Positions 55,966 through 64,000 are shown, numbered from the stretch's first letter. The stretch is DNA of 64,000 bases from an uncultured Pelagibacteraceae bacterium (GCA_902580335.1 CACHKE010000002.1:1-64000), one strand, 5' to 3'. Notes: generated by a model not told the origin, from the letters alone. Translations and numbers: made by a program.

Positions 55966-57332
55966 GAAAAAATTTAAATGTAATTGCAGCTTACAGTATT
56001 ATGATGGGATTAATTATCCTTGTGGGTATATTCCAATCTTGGAATATTGCTTTATCTATCTTTAATCTTTGTTTGATCTCAGCTGTTATGACGATGGGTG
56101 CTAATATTCAATGGGGTTATGCAGGTTTAATTAACTTTGGAATAATGGGCTTTACGGCATTAGGCGGTCTAGCTGCAGTTTTAATTTCTGTAAATCCAGT
56201 TCAAGAGGCTTGGAGTGCAGGGGGCACCAACATTCTTTTGAGTCTATTTCTTATTATTGGAATTATTTTAGCTGTTAGATTTGTTCTTAAAAAATATCAA
56301 AAATCCAAAATTAGAAATTATATAATTGCTGCAATTATCATTTCAGGAATAATCATTATACGACTTGTCTCTGAACCTGGTATTGAAGCAATTGAGGAAG
56401 TAAATCCAGCAAGAACTGGATTTCTAGGTGGGCTAGGGCTTCCAATAATTTTTTCTTGGATTGTGGGTGCTTTCTTTGCAGGGGGATTAGCTTTTGTCAT
56501 TGGTAAGGTAGCATTAGGTTTAAGAGCTGATTATTTAGCAATAGCTACATTACTAATATCAGAAATAGTAATAGCAATTATCAAACATGAAGATTGGCTA
56601 ACTAGAGGTGTTAAAAATGTGATTGGTTTAAAACGTCCTGCTCCATATGAAGTAAACTTACAAGAAACAGAATGGTTTATAAATCTAGTTGAAAAATTTA
56701 ACTCTGGAAAATTAGCTTTAATTTCTGATCTGTCAGAAAGACAAGCAGCTCTTAATCAATTTGTAATTGAAGGATCATCAGTATTTGTGAAACTTTGTTA
56801 TTCAGGTTTGTTTTTAGTCGTGGTGATTATTCTTTTAATCTTAACTCAAAAAGCTCTTTACTCTCCATGGGGAAGAATGATGAGAGCTATTAGAGACAAT
56901 GAAGAAGCTGCCAACGCTATGGGGAAAAATGTAGTTAAACAGCATTTGTTAATTTTTGTTTTAGGATCTGCTATTGTTGGTATTGCAGGAGCTATGCTCG
57001 TAACTCAAGATGGACTATTTACACCAGGAAGCTATAGACCTTTAAGATATACTTTTTTAATTTGGGTAATGGTTATTGTTGGTGGAAGTGGTAACAATTT
57101 TGGAGCAATTCTTGGAGGTTTTGTAGTTTGGTTCTTATGGATTGAGGCAGCACCGATCGGATTGTATCTAGTCAATTTAACAACAGCAGGTTTAGAAGAC
57201 ACACATTTTTTAAAAGTTCATTTAATTGAAAGTGTTCCTTATTTCAGATTTTTAATGATGGGAATAGGTTTATTATTAATTATGAGGTATAGACCAAAGG
57301 GTATACTTCCTGAAAAAATAGAAATAAAATAA
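55962..57332 (+). CDS. livM: ABC transporter permease LivM
   Basis: The partner permease, 456 aa. The start is GTG inside the livH stop. Motifs: NIQWGYAGLINFGIMGFTALGG, ALGLRADYLAIATLLISEIV, WGRMMRAIRDNEEAANAMGKNV, and IVGGSGNNFGAILGGFVVW. It is longer than E. coli LivM (425 aa), mainly through a soluble loop at about 215-260. The small ORF after it and the substrate-binding gene livK (convergent) complete the transporter locus. Confidence 0.92.
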   Translation: MRKNLNVIAAYSIMMGLIILVGIFQSWNIALSIFNLCLISAVMTMGANIQWGYAGLINFGIMGFTALGGLAAVLISVNPVQEAWSAGGTNILLSLFLIIGIILAVRFVLKKYQKSKIRNYIIAAIIISGIIIIRLVSEPGIEAIEEVNPARTGFLGGLGLPIIFSWIVGAFFAGGLAFVIGKVALGLRADYLAIATLLISEIVIAIIKHEDWLTRGVKNVIGLKRPAPYEVNLQETEWFINLVEKFNSGKLALISDLSERQAALNQFVIEGSSVFVKLCYSGLFLVVVIILLILTQKALYSPWGRMMRAIRDNEEAANAMGKNVVKQHLLIFVLGSAIVGIAGAMLVTQDGLFTPGSYRPLRYTFLIWVMVIVGGSGNNFGAILGGFVVWFLWIEAAPIGLYLVNLTTAGLEDTHFLKVHLIESVPYFRFLMMGIGLLLIMRYRPKGILPEKIEIK

Positions 57333-57336
57333 AATT

Positions 57337-57408
57337 ATGAAATATATTATCACAGGTGCTGCAATAGCTTGGGCTTTATATATGGCAGATAAATATTTAT
57401 TTTTTTAA
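57337..57408 (+). CDS. Tiny membrane peptide at the end of the liv operon, 23 aa (not in the ORF track)
   Basis: ATG 57337 opens 23 codons: MKYIITGAAIAWALYMADKYLFF, ending at TAA in front of the terminator. Nearly the whole peptide is a single membrane helix. It starts four bases after the livM stop and ends just before the terminator stem, so it occupies precisely the remaining space in the operon. Peptides of this kind regulate or stabilise some transporters. A chance frame is possible at this size, so confidence is moderate. Confidence 0.45.
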   Translation: MKYIITGAAIAWALYMADKYLFF

Positions 57409-57411
57409 AAA

Positions 57412-57451
57412 AAAACCCCCAACATCAAAGATGTCAGGGGTTTTATTTTTT
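57412..57451. terminator. Bidirectional terminator between livM and livK
   Basis: AAAACCCC-CA-ACATC-AAA-GATGT-CA-GGGGTTTT: an outer stem of eight pairs, a small internal mismatch, an inner ACATC/GATGT stem and an AAA loop. T-rich sequence follows on the plus side, and A-rich sequence precedes it (U-run on the minus side), so it can end both convergent transcripts. Confidence 0.9.
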
Positions 57452-57463
57452 TAAGATAAAAAA

Positions 57464-58645
57464 TTATCTTTGTTTTTTAGTTTTGAATTTTCCGCCTTTA
57501 ACTTCTTGTTCTAAGAAAGAACCTTCAGCCTCTCCGACGCTAGTAAAAGTAACTCCAGTTGCACCTTCGTAGTCAACTTTTTTACCTTTAGCTAATAAAT
57601 CTAAACCTTTTTTAAGCTGACCTGGATAGATTTTTGTTCCAGGACCATTAGCTACATCCATCACATTTTTTGCAATTGAAGCTCTATCAGCTGAGTTACC
57701 TGCTTGCATAGCTAAAACTATTAAAGCGGCAGCATCATAAGATTCTCCTGTGTAAGGACCAGAACTATCTATACCAGCAGCACTTGCTACTTTAGCAAAT
57801 ACTCCAGCTCCTTTTCCAGTTGAACCAGGTAATGAGCCAAAAGATTTATTTAAATCTTTTCCAAATGCATCAACTAAAGATTGACCAATCATACCATCTG
57901 ATAAAATAAATCTATCAAATGCACCAGAGTCTAAAGATGCTTGAATAATACCTTTACCACCTTGGTCTAAGTAACCTATTACCGCTACCGCATCTCCACC
58001 TGCTGAAGCAAGCGTTGCTACTTCAGAAGAGTAGTCTGCTTTACCATCTTCATGTGCAGTTACTGTAGTAACTTTAATACCATGAGCCTCAACAGCTGCT
58101 TTATAAACATCTGCTAAACCTTTTCCATAGTCGTTGTTTGTATAAGTAATCGCTACACTTTTAATTTTTCTGTCTTTGGTAACATCAGCTAAGATTTGGC
58201 CACCTCTTGCATCTGAAGGAGCTGTTCTAAAAAAGTATCCTTTATCATCAAGAGTTGTTAAACCTGGAGATGTTGCTGAAGGTGAAATCATTACAACACC
58301 GTTTGGCACCGCAACATTAGATGCAATCGCACCTGTTACACCTGAACAATCAGCTCCCATAATTGCTGCAACACCTTGTGCAATTACACCTTCGGCTGCT
58401 GCAGTAGCTGCCGCTGAGTCAACACAAGTTGAGTCCGCTCTTACAACTGAAATTTTTTCACCACCAAGTAATGATCCAGAATCTGATGCTTCTTTAAAAG
58501 CAAGTTCAGCAGATGCTGCCATAGCTGGTGTTAGGGATTCAATTGGACCAGTAAATCCTAATATAATTCCCATTTTTACTTCTGCAAAAACATTTGTTGT
58601 GAAAGTAGAAACAAATATAAATGCAGCCACAAATAGTTTTTTCAT
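57464..58645 (-). CDS. livK: HAAT-type ABC transporter substrate-binding protein (LivK-like)
   Basis: A 393-aa periplasmic protein with a signal peptide (MKKLFVAAFIFVSTFTTNVFAE). It belongs to the LivK/HAAT binding protein group: MGIILGFTGPIESLTPAMAASAELAFKEA at the start, DSTCVDSAAATAAAEGVIAQGV, and YTNNDYGKGLADVYKAA in the middle. It would feed the livGFHM importer, which lies convergent. The ribosome site AGAGGAT precedes the ATG. Codons are richer in GC than in the neighbours, as expected for an abundant periplasmic protein. The substrate may be branched-chain amino acids, urea or other amides. Confidence 0.9.
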   Translation of the reverse strand: MKKLFVAAFIFVSTFTTNVFAEVKMGIILGFTGPIESLTPAMAASAELAFKEASDSGSLLGGEKISVVRADSTCVDSAAATAAAEGVIAQGVAAIMGADCSGVTGAIASNVAVPNGVVMISPSATSPGLTTLDDKGYFFRTAPSDARGGQILADVTKDRKIKSVAITYTNNDYGKGLADVYKAAVEAHGIKVTTVTAHEDGKADYSSEVATLASAGGDAVAVIGYLDQGGKGIIQASLDSGAFDRFILSDGMIGQSLVDAFGKDLNKSFGSLPGSTGKGAGVFAKVASAAGIDSSGPYTGESYDAAALIVLAMQAGNSADRASIAKNVMDVANGPGTKIYPGQLKKGLDLLAKGKKVDYEGATGVTFTSVGEAEGSFLEQEVKGGKFKTKKQR

Positions 58646-58659
58646 TATTATCCTCTTTT

Positions 58660-58671
58660 ATTGTTAACAAT
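58660..58671. promoter_or_regulatory. 12-bp palindrome in the livK leader
   Basis: ATTGTTAACAAT, 15 bases before the livK start codon on the minus strand, is a perfect palindrome next to the ribosome site. It could be an operator or a chance event in AT-rich DNA. Confidence 0.25.
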
Positions 58672-58720
58672 TTTTAAAAACCAAATTAAATCTGATTTAT
58701 AAAAAGTTGCAATAAGCAAA

Positions 58721-59578
58721 TTATTTAATTTTGTGTAGAAAAAACACTGAAGTAATTACTATTATCCCACCCAATATGAACAAAATAGTCGACACTTCAC
58801 CAAAAACTAGATAAGTGAGAATAATTCCAAATATTGGAAAAAGAGAATAAAAAGGAAAAATCTTACCAACAGTATAAAATTTATATAGATAAAACATTAG
58901 CAGGTGGGCACATAAAGATACAATCACTGCTTGATAAGATATGAGCATCCATGACTCAAAATTTATTTGTTCAATATTTTTCTGAACATTTCCTTCAATG
59001 AAAACTGAAATAATTATGAGTATTATAAAACCAAAAATACCGGTGCTAGCATTTATCATACTTATTGGTAGTTCTTTAAGTTGCCTAGAATAAACTTGAG
59101 CTAGTCCAAAAAATAAGGCCATAAGACTAGCAAAAAATAAACCTAAATAGTTTTCTGTTAATTTAGGGTCAAAAAAAATTATGACTATTCCAAGAAAAGA
59201 CGTAAAAATCAAAATCCATTTATTTTTACTTATATTTTCATTTAAGAGAAAAGCACTTGCAAGTATTCCAAAAGGTATCGCAAGTTGAGATCCTAAAATT
59301 ATAGGAGCAATTATTGAGGAATGAAATAATGATAGATTCATAAATACATAAACTAAAACACCCATAGATATCGAAAATAAAATCAATGGTTTAAAAAATT
59401 TTTTATTTGGTAATTTAAATTGCCAAAAAGGTATTAGTAACAAAAAGACCAATCCCATTCTTAATGAGGCCATTAAGATGGGTGGAACAGAATTATTAAG
59501 AGCTAACTTAGCTACAGGAAACGCACTCCCATGAGCTATCATTATAAAAATTAAAATGAGTAAGTGTTTAAGTGGCAA
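58721..59578 (-). CDS. EamA-family transporter
   Basis: A 285-aa protein with about ten membrane segments in two EamA repeats (first: LILIFIMIAHGSAFPVAKLAL; second from about residue 145). Similar proteins move amino acids or other metabolites. It is downstream of a TerC/YjbE-type gene, nine bases away, so the two may be co-transcribed. Its substrate is not predictable; it is clearly distinct from the EamA protein in region 6. Confidence 0.87.
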   Translation of the reverse strand: MPLKHLLILIFIMIAHGSAFPVAKLALNNSVPPILMASLRMGLVFLLLIPFWQFKLPNKKFFKPLILFSISMGVLVYVFMNLSLFHSSIIAPIILGSQLAIPFGILASAFLLNENISKNKWILIFTSFLGIVIIFFDPKLTENYLGLFFASLMALFFGLAQVYSRQLKELPISMINASTGIFGFIILIIISVFIEGNVQKNIEQINFESWMLISYQAVIVSLCAHLLMFYLYKFYTVGKIFPFYSLFPIFGIILTYLVFGEVSTILFILGGIIVITSVFFLHKIK

Positions 59579-59587
59579 TTTTTTTGA

Positions 59588-60199
59588 TTAGAAGTATTTT
59601 TTAAAGGTTTCATTAATTGATAAAACACCATAATCATTTAACCCGCCAATAATCAACTGTAAAGCAACAAGCAAAATAAAACCTAAACCAATATAGGCAA
59701 TCCAAAGATGTCTTTGTATATAATTAGCTAGATAGGTAGCTAATGCACCAGTAAGAACAACTGACAAGATAAGTCCAAACATCATGTACCCAAAATTTCC
59801 TTTTGCAGCACCCACAACCCCAATGACGTTATCAAAACTAATAGTTATGTCTGCAAAAAGGACTTTATAAATACTTTTAATAAAAGAGGGCTCTTTTGAT
59901 TTTTTAGTAGGTGATTTGATCTTTTTAATTTCAAATAAATCTTTTCTTAAATCATTAACAATCCAGATTAAAAGAAGACCACCAATTATTTTAACCCAAT
60001 AAAATTGAAAAAGGTAAGTAGCAAAAACAGCAAATAAAACTTTAAAGACAAGTGCGCCGACTACACCCCAAAAAATGATTAATTTTCTATTTTTAGGTAC
60101 AAAATTTGCAGCGATTAAACCAATTATAATTGCATTATCTGCGGCCAAGATAATATCAATAAATATGATCTGTAAGAGTATGAGTGATTCTTCTAACAA
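59588..60199 (-). CDS. TerC/YjbE-family membrane protein
   Basis: A 203-aa protein with about six or seven membrane segments. The conserved IIFIDIILAADNAIIIGLIAA and DITISFDNVIGVVGAAKG segments are the TerC-type acidic motifs (ADNA and FDNV), repeated in the two halves. Members called YjbE are linked with manganese or other metal export, sometimes under yybP-ykoY riboswitch control. No such riboswitch is seen here. A 16-bp palindrome lies 21 bases upstream of the start. Metal specificity is unknown. Confidence 0.88.
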   Translation of the reverse strand: MLEESLILLQIIFIDIILAADNAIIIGLIAANFVPKNRKLIIFWGVVGALVFKVLFAVFATYLFQFYWVKIIGGLLLIWIVNDLRKDLFEIKKIKSPTKKSKEPSFIKSIYKVLFADITISFDNVIGVVGAAKGNFGYMMFGLILSVVLTGALATYLANYIQRHLWIAYIGLGFILLVALQLIIGGLNDYGVLSINETFKKYF

Positions 60200-60219
60200 G
60201 GTAATATCATTTTAAAAAA

Positions 60220-60235
60220 AACAATTATAATTGTT
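60220..60235. promoter_or_regulatory. 16-bp perfect palindrome upstream of the TerC/YjbE gene
   Basis: AACAATTATAATTGTT equals its reverse complement and lies 21 bases upstream of the TerC/YjbE start, in a 62-base gap. This position fits an operator for a dimeric repressor, perhaps a metal sensor. It is AT-only apart from two bases in each half, so chance is possible. Confidence 0.35.
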
Positions 60236-60261
60236 AGTTTCCTGTTGTCTATTAATAGTAA

Positions 60262-60750
60262 TTAATATTTGGATTTTTCACCAGCTATAACTGCTTTTAA
60301 CTGGTCATATTCTTTACAATTACAATCTTTTAAAACCTCAAGTCTTTCAACTGCAAGATTATGTCTATTCGTGGCTACGTATAGTTCACCAAGGTATTCA
60401 TTTATACCAGTATGCTTTGGATCAATTTTTAATCCTTGTAGATAAAATTTTTCCCCATTCTCAAAATCACCAAGCTTTCGAGTTGTAAAACCAAGATAAT
60501 TTAATGTATCAGCTTTATTCGGAAAATTTTTATTAGATTGAACCAATAATTTTTGCGCTTTCAAATAACTTTTTTTTGCTTTTTCTAACTTATCTTTTTT
60601 TTCAAAGTTTTTTGCTGCTTTAATATGTGTAACAGCCATATCATATTTTGTTTTAGTTTTAGAGGAACCACTATCGCTCGATCCTGCAGCATATGAGCTT
60701 GAGACAACTAAAGTAGATATAAATAGTGAAATAAGTAAATTTTTAATCAT
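60262..60750 (-). CDS. Secreted or periplasmic TPR protein
   Basis: A 162-aa protein with a signal peptide (MIKNLLISLFISTLVVSSSYA) and a Ser/Lys-rich linker, then about three TPR-like helix pairs, the clearest being ADTLNYLGFTTRKLGDFENGEKFYLQGLKIDPKHTG. It would act as a binding scaffold in the periplasm. Its start overlaps the pxpA stop (ATGA), so it is translated from the pxpA transcript. No partner can be named. Confidence 0.8.
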   Translation of the reverse strand: MIKNLLISLFISTLVVSSSYAAGSSDSGSSKTKTKYDMAVTHIKAAKNFEKKDKLEKAKKSYLKAQKLLVQSNKNFPNKADTLNYLGFTTRKLGDFENGEKFYLQGLKIDPKHTGINEYLGELYVATNRHNLAVERLEVLKDCNCKEYDQLKAVIAGEKSKY

Positions 60751-61526
60751 ATAAATTTTTTCATTTTATTTAATGTTTCTAGTTTTAGTCCATTATCCAG
60801 TAAATTTTTTCTTATAGATTTAGCTGTTTCTAATGAACTAATATTATCGCCATGTATACATACAGAATCGATTTCACAAGGTATTTGTTTTCCACTGTGA
60901 CAATTAAGTGACTGAGTTTGTACCATCTTTAATACGTGTTTTTTTGCTTTTTCTGGGTCAGTTATTAAAGCATGAGGTTTTTTTCTTGATACAAGATTTC
61001 CATCATCTTCATAATTTCTGTCAGCAAATATTTCACAAGCAATTTTCATATCTAATTTTTTAGCAGCTTGTTCCATTTTAGATCCAGTCGGCACTAAATA
61101 AATTAACTCTGGATTTATTCTTTTAATTACTTTTGCTAAAGTCGTTGCTAAATCAATATCCTCACATGCCATATTATTTAAAGCTCCGTGAGGTTTTATA
61201 TGAGTTACATTTTCACCATGGTTAGACGAAATTGTTTGAAGAATTTCATATTGATCAGTTATTAATTTTTCTAATTCAGAAGAGGATAAATTCATTCGTT
61301 CTCTCCCAAAATTTTCAGGATCATTAAAAGATGGATGTGCTCCAATACTGACACCATTTTTTTTTGATATTTCTACAACTTGATTCATAGTTTCCTCATC
61401 ACCTGCATGATAACCACATGCTATATTTGCTGAATTAACTATTTCAAGTAAGTCAGGATCATGCTTGTTAGAATGATGTTTAGATTTCTCGCCTAAATCA
61501 CAATTTATATTAATTTCAATACTCAT
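60747..61526 (-). CDS. pxpA: 5-oxoprolinase subunit A (LamB/YcsF family)
   Basis: PxpA works with PxpB and PxpC to hydrolyse 5-oxoproline (pyroglutamate) to glutamate with ATP. The 259-aa protein has the YcsF motifs INCDLGEKSKHH, SANIACGYHAGDEETM, GAHPSFNDPENFGR, HIKPHGALNN, and a late CIHGDN. Length is typical. It is divergent from pxpB, with only 21 bases between the starts, so the two promoters must overlap with the coding sequences. The TPR gene follows on the same transcript. Confidence 0.94.
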   Translation of the reverse strand: MSIEININCDLGEKSKHHSNKHDPDLLEIVNSANIACGYHAGDEETMNQVVEISKKNGVSIGAHPSFNDPENFGRERMNLSSSELEKLITDQYEILQTISSNHGENVTHIKPHGALNNMACEDIDLATTLAKVIKRINPELIYLVPTGSKMEQAAKKLDMKIACEIFADRNYEDDGNLVSRKKPHALITDPEKAKKHVLKMVQTQSLNCHSGKQIPCEIDSVCIHGDNISSLETAKSIRKNLLDNGLKLETLNKMKKFI

Positions 61527-61547
61527 TATTCTTCAGTATAACATGGC

Positions 61548-62222
61548 ATGATAAAAAATATATCAAATCTTGGTGACGCAGCTTTATATTGTGATTTTGG
61601 TAAAGATGTAAATAAAGACATTAACACACAAGTAATCAAATACTTTAAAACTATTCAAAAAAAAAATATTTTAGGGGTAAACAATATTATTCCATCTTAC
61701 AATAAATTAATTATTTCTTTTGATCTTAAAAAAATCAATTTTAATAAACTTAAAAAGATAATTGATAATATTGAGATTATCAAAGGTGATAGTATTCAAA
61801 ATAAAAAATTTGAAATTCCTGTTTGTTGTGAGAAAGAATTTTCTCTAGACATAAAAAGATTAGAAGAAAAACTAAAGATGAAAGAGGAAAAAATATATGA
61901 AAGTTTTTTTGAAAAAGAATTTTTTTGCTATATGACAGGTTTTATTGCAGGAATGCCTTTTCTTGGAGATTTAGATGAAAATCTTAGAGCAAAACGTCTT
62001 GATACTCCTAGGGTTAAAGTTCCAAAGGGTTCAATTGGTTTGACTGAGCAATTCGCTAATATCTATACTTTTGAAAGCCCTGGGGGATGGAATATCATTG
62101 GAAATACTCCATTAAATATTTTTGATAACACTAAAGAAAAAGAACCCAATTTAATTAATCCGGGCGATTTAGTTACATTCAAAAGAATTAGTAAAGAAAA
62201 ATATCAAAATTATCATGAATAA
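61548..62222 (+). CDS. pxpB: 5-oxoprolinase subunit B (KipI family)
   Basis: The 224-aa subunit B. It begins with NLGDAALYCDFG and contains the cyclophilin-like C-terminal domain with FIAGMPFLGDLDENLRAKRL, VPKGSIGLTEQFANIYTFESPGGWNIIGNTPLNIFD, which is diagnostic for KipI/PxpB. The final segment (LINPGDLVTFKRIS) is typical. It overlaps pxpC by eight bases, so B and C are made together. Confidence 0.94.
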   Translation: MIKNISNLGDAALYCDFGKDVNKDINTQVIKYFKTIQKKNILGVNNIIPSYNKLIISFDLKKINFNKLKKIIDNIEIIKGDSIQNKKFEIPVCCEKEFSLDIKRLEEKLKMKEEKIYESFFEKEFFCYMTGFIAGMPFLGDLDENLRAKRLDTPRVKVPKGSIGLTEQFANIYTFESPGGWNIIGNTPLNIFDNTKEKEPNLINPGDLVTFKRISKEKYQNYHE

Positions 62223-63159
62223 AAATTATTTTGAAATTATAAGGGCAGGTATTAATTCAACTTTCCAAGATCTTGGAAGGAGCAATCTCTATCATATAGG
62301 AGTCCCATTCAGTGGAGCTATGGATAATAGAAATTATTTATTGGCTAATAAACTTGTTGGAAATGATCATAATGATCCAGTGATAGAATTTGCTTATCAA
62401 GGCCCTCATTTGAAATATCATGGAGATAAAATTAATATTGCTATTACTGGCGATGTCAGTTTCAAAATTAAAAAAGGTGATAATTTAATTGATGGAGAAT
62501 GTTATCAATCATTTATTTTAGAAAATTATGACGAGCTAGATATTTTATCAACTAATAAATCCGTTTATGGATATATAGCAATCAGTGGTACATTTGATTT
62601 ACAATTTCAATGGTCTAGTTGTTCAACTAATACTAAAGCAAAGTTAGGATCCAATAATGGAGAAAAGTTATCTGTTAACCAAAAAATTAATGTTAAAGAA
62701 ATTAATAATAACTTTGTGCTTAGAAAACTAAATTATGTTAATACAAAGATAGAAAATATTAGAGTAATTAAAGGCACAAATTTCAATTATTTTTCTGAGG
62801 AGGGTAAGAAAATTTTTTTTAAAAATGAATTTAAAGTTTCTAAATTATCTGATCGTATGGGAATGAGATTAGAGGGAAAAAAAATAGAAAATATAATTGA
62901 TACTAATATTAGATCTGAGGGCTTAATTAAGGGGGTGATACAAGTGCCGGCTGATGGTAATCCAATAATCATGCTTTCAGATCATGGAACTATAGGGGGA
63001 TATCCTAAAATCGGCGTCGTTATAAGTGCTGATTATGATAAATTAGTTCAATTAACTCCTGGCTCCAGAGTCAAATTTCAGGAGGTCGATTTAAGTAGTG
63101 CAGAAACTCTTTTTAAATTGTATGACTTAGAGACTCAAAATTTAATTTCACAAATTTAA
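62215..63159 (+). CDS. pxpC: 5-oxoprolinase subunit C (KipA family)
   Basis: The 314-aa subunit C of the biotin-independent 5-oxoprolinase. It begins with IIRAGINSTFQDLGRSNLYHIGVPFSGAMD, and has FAYQGPHLKYH, ITGDVSF and the C-terminal IMLSDHGTIGGYPKIGVVISADYDKLVQL segment, all characteristic of KipA/PxpC. The start overlaps pxpB. The stop overlaps the start of the next transporter gene (TAATG). 5-oxoproline arises spontaneously from glutamine or peptides, so this is a salvage function. Confidence 0.94.
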   Translation: MNKNYFEIIRAGINSTFQDLGRSNLYHIGVPFSGAMDNRNYLLANKLVGNDHNDPVIEFAYQGPHLKYHGDKINIAITGDVSFKIKKGDNLIDGECYQSFILENYDELDILSTNKSVYGYIAISGTFDLQFQWSSCSTNTKAKLGSNNGEKLSVNQKINVKEINNNFVLRKLNYVNTKIENIRVIKGTNFNYFSEEGKKIFFKNEFKVSKLSDRMGMRLEGKKIENIIDTNIRSEGLIKGVIQVPADGNPIIMLSDHGTIGGYPKIGVVISADYDKLVQLTPGSRVKFQEVDLSSAETLFKLYDLETQNLISQI

Positions 63160-64000
63160 TGAATATTTTAAAAAGTTTACCCGGTCCATTACTGATATTT
63201 TTTGGTGCTCTTAGTTTAAGCTTTGGTGGACTAATAGTAAAATCTTTTGAGGGAGCAACATTATGGCAGATATTATTTTGGAGATCCTTATTTTTCTCCC
63301 TTACTGTTTTAACTTTTTTGATAATCACTTATAAAAGCAAAGTTTTAAAATCTTTTTATGACTCTGGATTACCAGGTTTTATTGGTGGGTTAATATTATC
63401 TATTGGTTTTTGTGGTTATGTTTTTGCCATGTATAATACTACAGTTGCAAATACTAATTTTATTATATCACTTCAAATTTTATTTTTAGCTATATTTGGT
63501 TTCTTTTTCTTAAAAGAAAAAATTAACTTAATAACGTTGATCTCAATTGTTTTAGCAATGTCTGGCGTACTGTTAATGGTTGGAAATTCCTTATCTCCAG
63601 GAGAATTATCTGGAAATTTAGCAGCTTTCACAATGCCAATTACATTTGCAGTTTTGATAATGATTGTTAGAAAATTTCCATCTGTAGATATGGTCCCAGC
63701 ACAATTTGTTGCAGGTATAAGCTCATGTCTTATCGGTTTATCTCTTTCACCCACAATAATGATTTCACCTCATGATATTTTTTTAGGTTTTTTGGCTGGT
63801 TTTTTTCAAATAGGTTTTGGTTTTATATTTATTACAATTGGCGCAAGAACAACTCCTTCTGCAATGGTCGGAATAATCATGTTATCCGAATCTGTTCTCG
63901 GTCCTATTTGGGCTTTTCTTTTCGTTAACGAAATACCTTCATTGTATGGATTGATAGGAGGAGCAATAATACTATTTGCTGTATTACTACAGTTTTACAC
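63159..64000 (+). CDS. EamA-family transporter (cut by window end; not in the ORF track)
   Basis: An open frame starts at ATG 63159 in a TAATG overlap with pxpC and runs to the window edge (280 codons so far). It encodes a polytopic protein with about ten membrane segments; first repeat FGALSLSFGGLIVKSF, with WRSLFF, and second repeat from about residue 150. The C-terminal FVNEIPSLYGLIGGAIILFAVLL segment shows it is almost complete, so the stop should lie just beyond the edge. Translational coupling with pxpBC suggests transport of a related compound, perhaps 5-oxoproline or an amino acid, but this is inference. Confidence 0.85.
   Translation, partial: MNILKSLPGPLLIFFGALSLSFGGLIVKSFEGATLWQILFWRSLFFSLTVLTFLIITYKSKVLKSFYDSGLPGFIGGLILSIGFCGYVFAMYNTTVANTNFIISLQILFLAIFGFFFLKEKINLITLISIVLAMSGVLLMVGNSLSPGELSGNLAAFTMPITFAVLIMIVRKFPSVDMVPAQFVAGISSCLIGLSLSPTIMISPHDIFLGFLAGFFQIGFGFIFITIGARTTPSAMVGIIMLSESVLGPIWAFLFVNEIPSLYGLIGGAIILFAVLLQFY

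Noticed and set aside
58176-58667. 163-aa plus-strand ORF opposite livK
   Set aside because: It is the antisense shadow of livK, whose Ala/Gly-rich coding sequence leaves the opposite strand open. It has no recognisable domain.

Overview
The window is an AT-rich (roughly 70% A+T by eye), very compact stretch of an alphaproteobacterial chromosome. Gene content and style point to the SAR11 clade (Pelagibacterales): most neighbouring genes overlap or are a few bases apart, lysine/asparagine/isoleucine codons dominate, long A-runs lie inside genes, the tmRNA gene is circularly permuted in the alphaproteobacterial way, and no insertion sequence, prophage, CRISPR array or tRNA was seen. The SAR11 assignment is inference from style and content; no database search was run.

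Region 1 (1-14735) is a division and cell-wall cluster on the + strand: the tail of an ftsL-position gene, ftsI, a fused murE-murF, mraY, murD, ftsW, murG, murC, murB, ddl, ftsQ, a strongly reduced ftsA-like gene, then lpxC. No ftsZ lies between the ftsA-like gene and lpxC. Region 2 (14792-24769) holds bamD and ligA, then pepP and uvrD/pcrA on the minus strand, an AsmA-like membrane protein, fumC and a small MazG-like pyrophosphohydrolase. Region 3 (24774-31561) has a 40-aa membrane ORF, the permuted ssrA gene, thyX, a short Mrp/ApbC ATPase, and hflK-hflC-yjeT-degP-miaA. Region 4 (31615-40612) carries branched-chain amino acid synthesis (ilvB, ilvH, ilvC, leuA). It is interrupted by a three-gene module, DUF4956 membrane protein - CotH-type kinase with beta-helix tail - VTC-type polyphosphate polymerase domain. 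This is the least understood system in the window and the best candidate for new biology.

Region 5 (40612-46362) is the elongasome operon mreB-mreC-mreD-mrdA-rodA, translationally coupled to leuA. Region 6 (46413-51318) holds a D-amino-acid dehydrogenase, an EamA exporter, a D-2-hydroxyacid dehydrogenase and an HDAC-like deacetylase in tight succession, followed by msrB, a glutaredoxin and a small TIGR03643-type protein. A 557-base intergenic region (51319-51875) follows and contains a nested, three-helix inverted-repeat structure that looks like a structured RNA. Region 7 (51876-58645) has a small outer-membrane beta-barrel protein with a strong terminator, a ProC-like reductase, and a branched-chain amino acid/amide ABC transporter (livG, livF, livH, livM, and convergent livK) with a bidirectional terminator between livM and livK. 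Region 8 (58721-64000) holds an EamA transporter, a TerC/YjbE-type protein, a TPR protein, the 5-oxoprolinase genes pxpA and pxpBC in divergent arrangement, and a second EamA transporter cut by the window edge.

Taken together, both SEDS-transpeptidase pairs (FtsW/FtsI and RodA/MrdA), nearly the whole cytoplasmic peptidoglycan precursor pathway, branched-chain amino acid synthesis and uptake, and amino-acid salvage (D-amino acids, 5-oxoproline) are encoded here. The unusual points are gene reduction or fusion (MurEF, mini-FtsA, cysteine-less Mrp), appended domains (MreC, CotH), and a few non-coding elements in the rare intergenic spaces.
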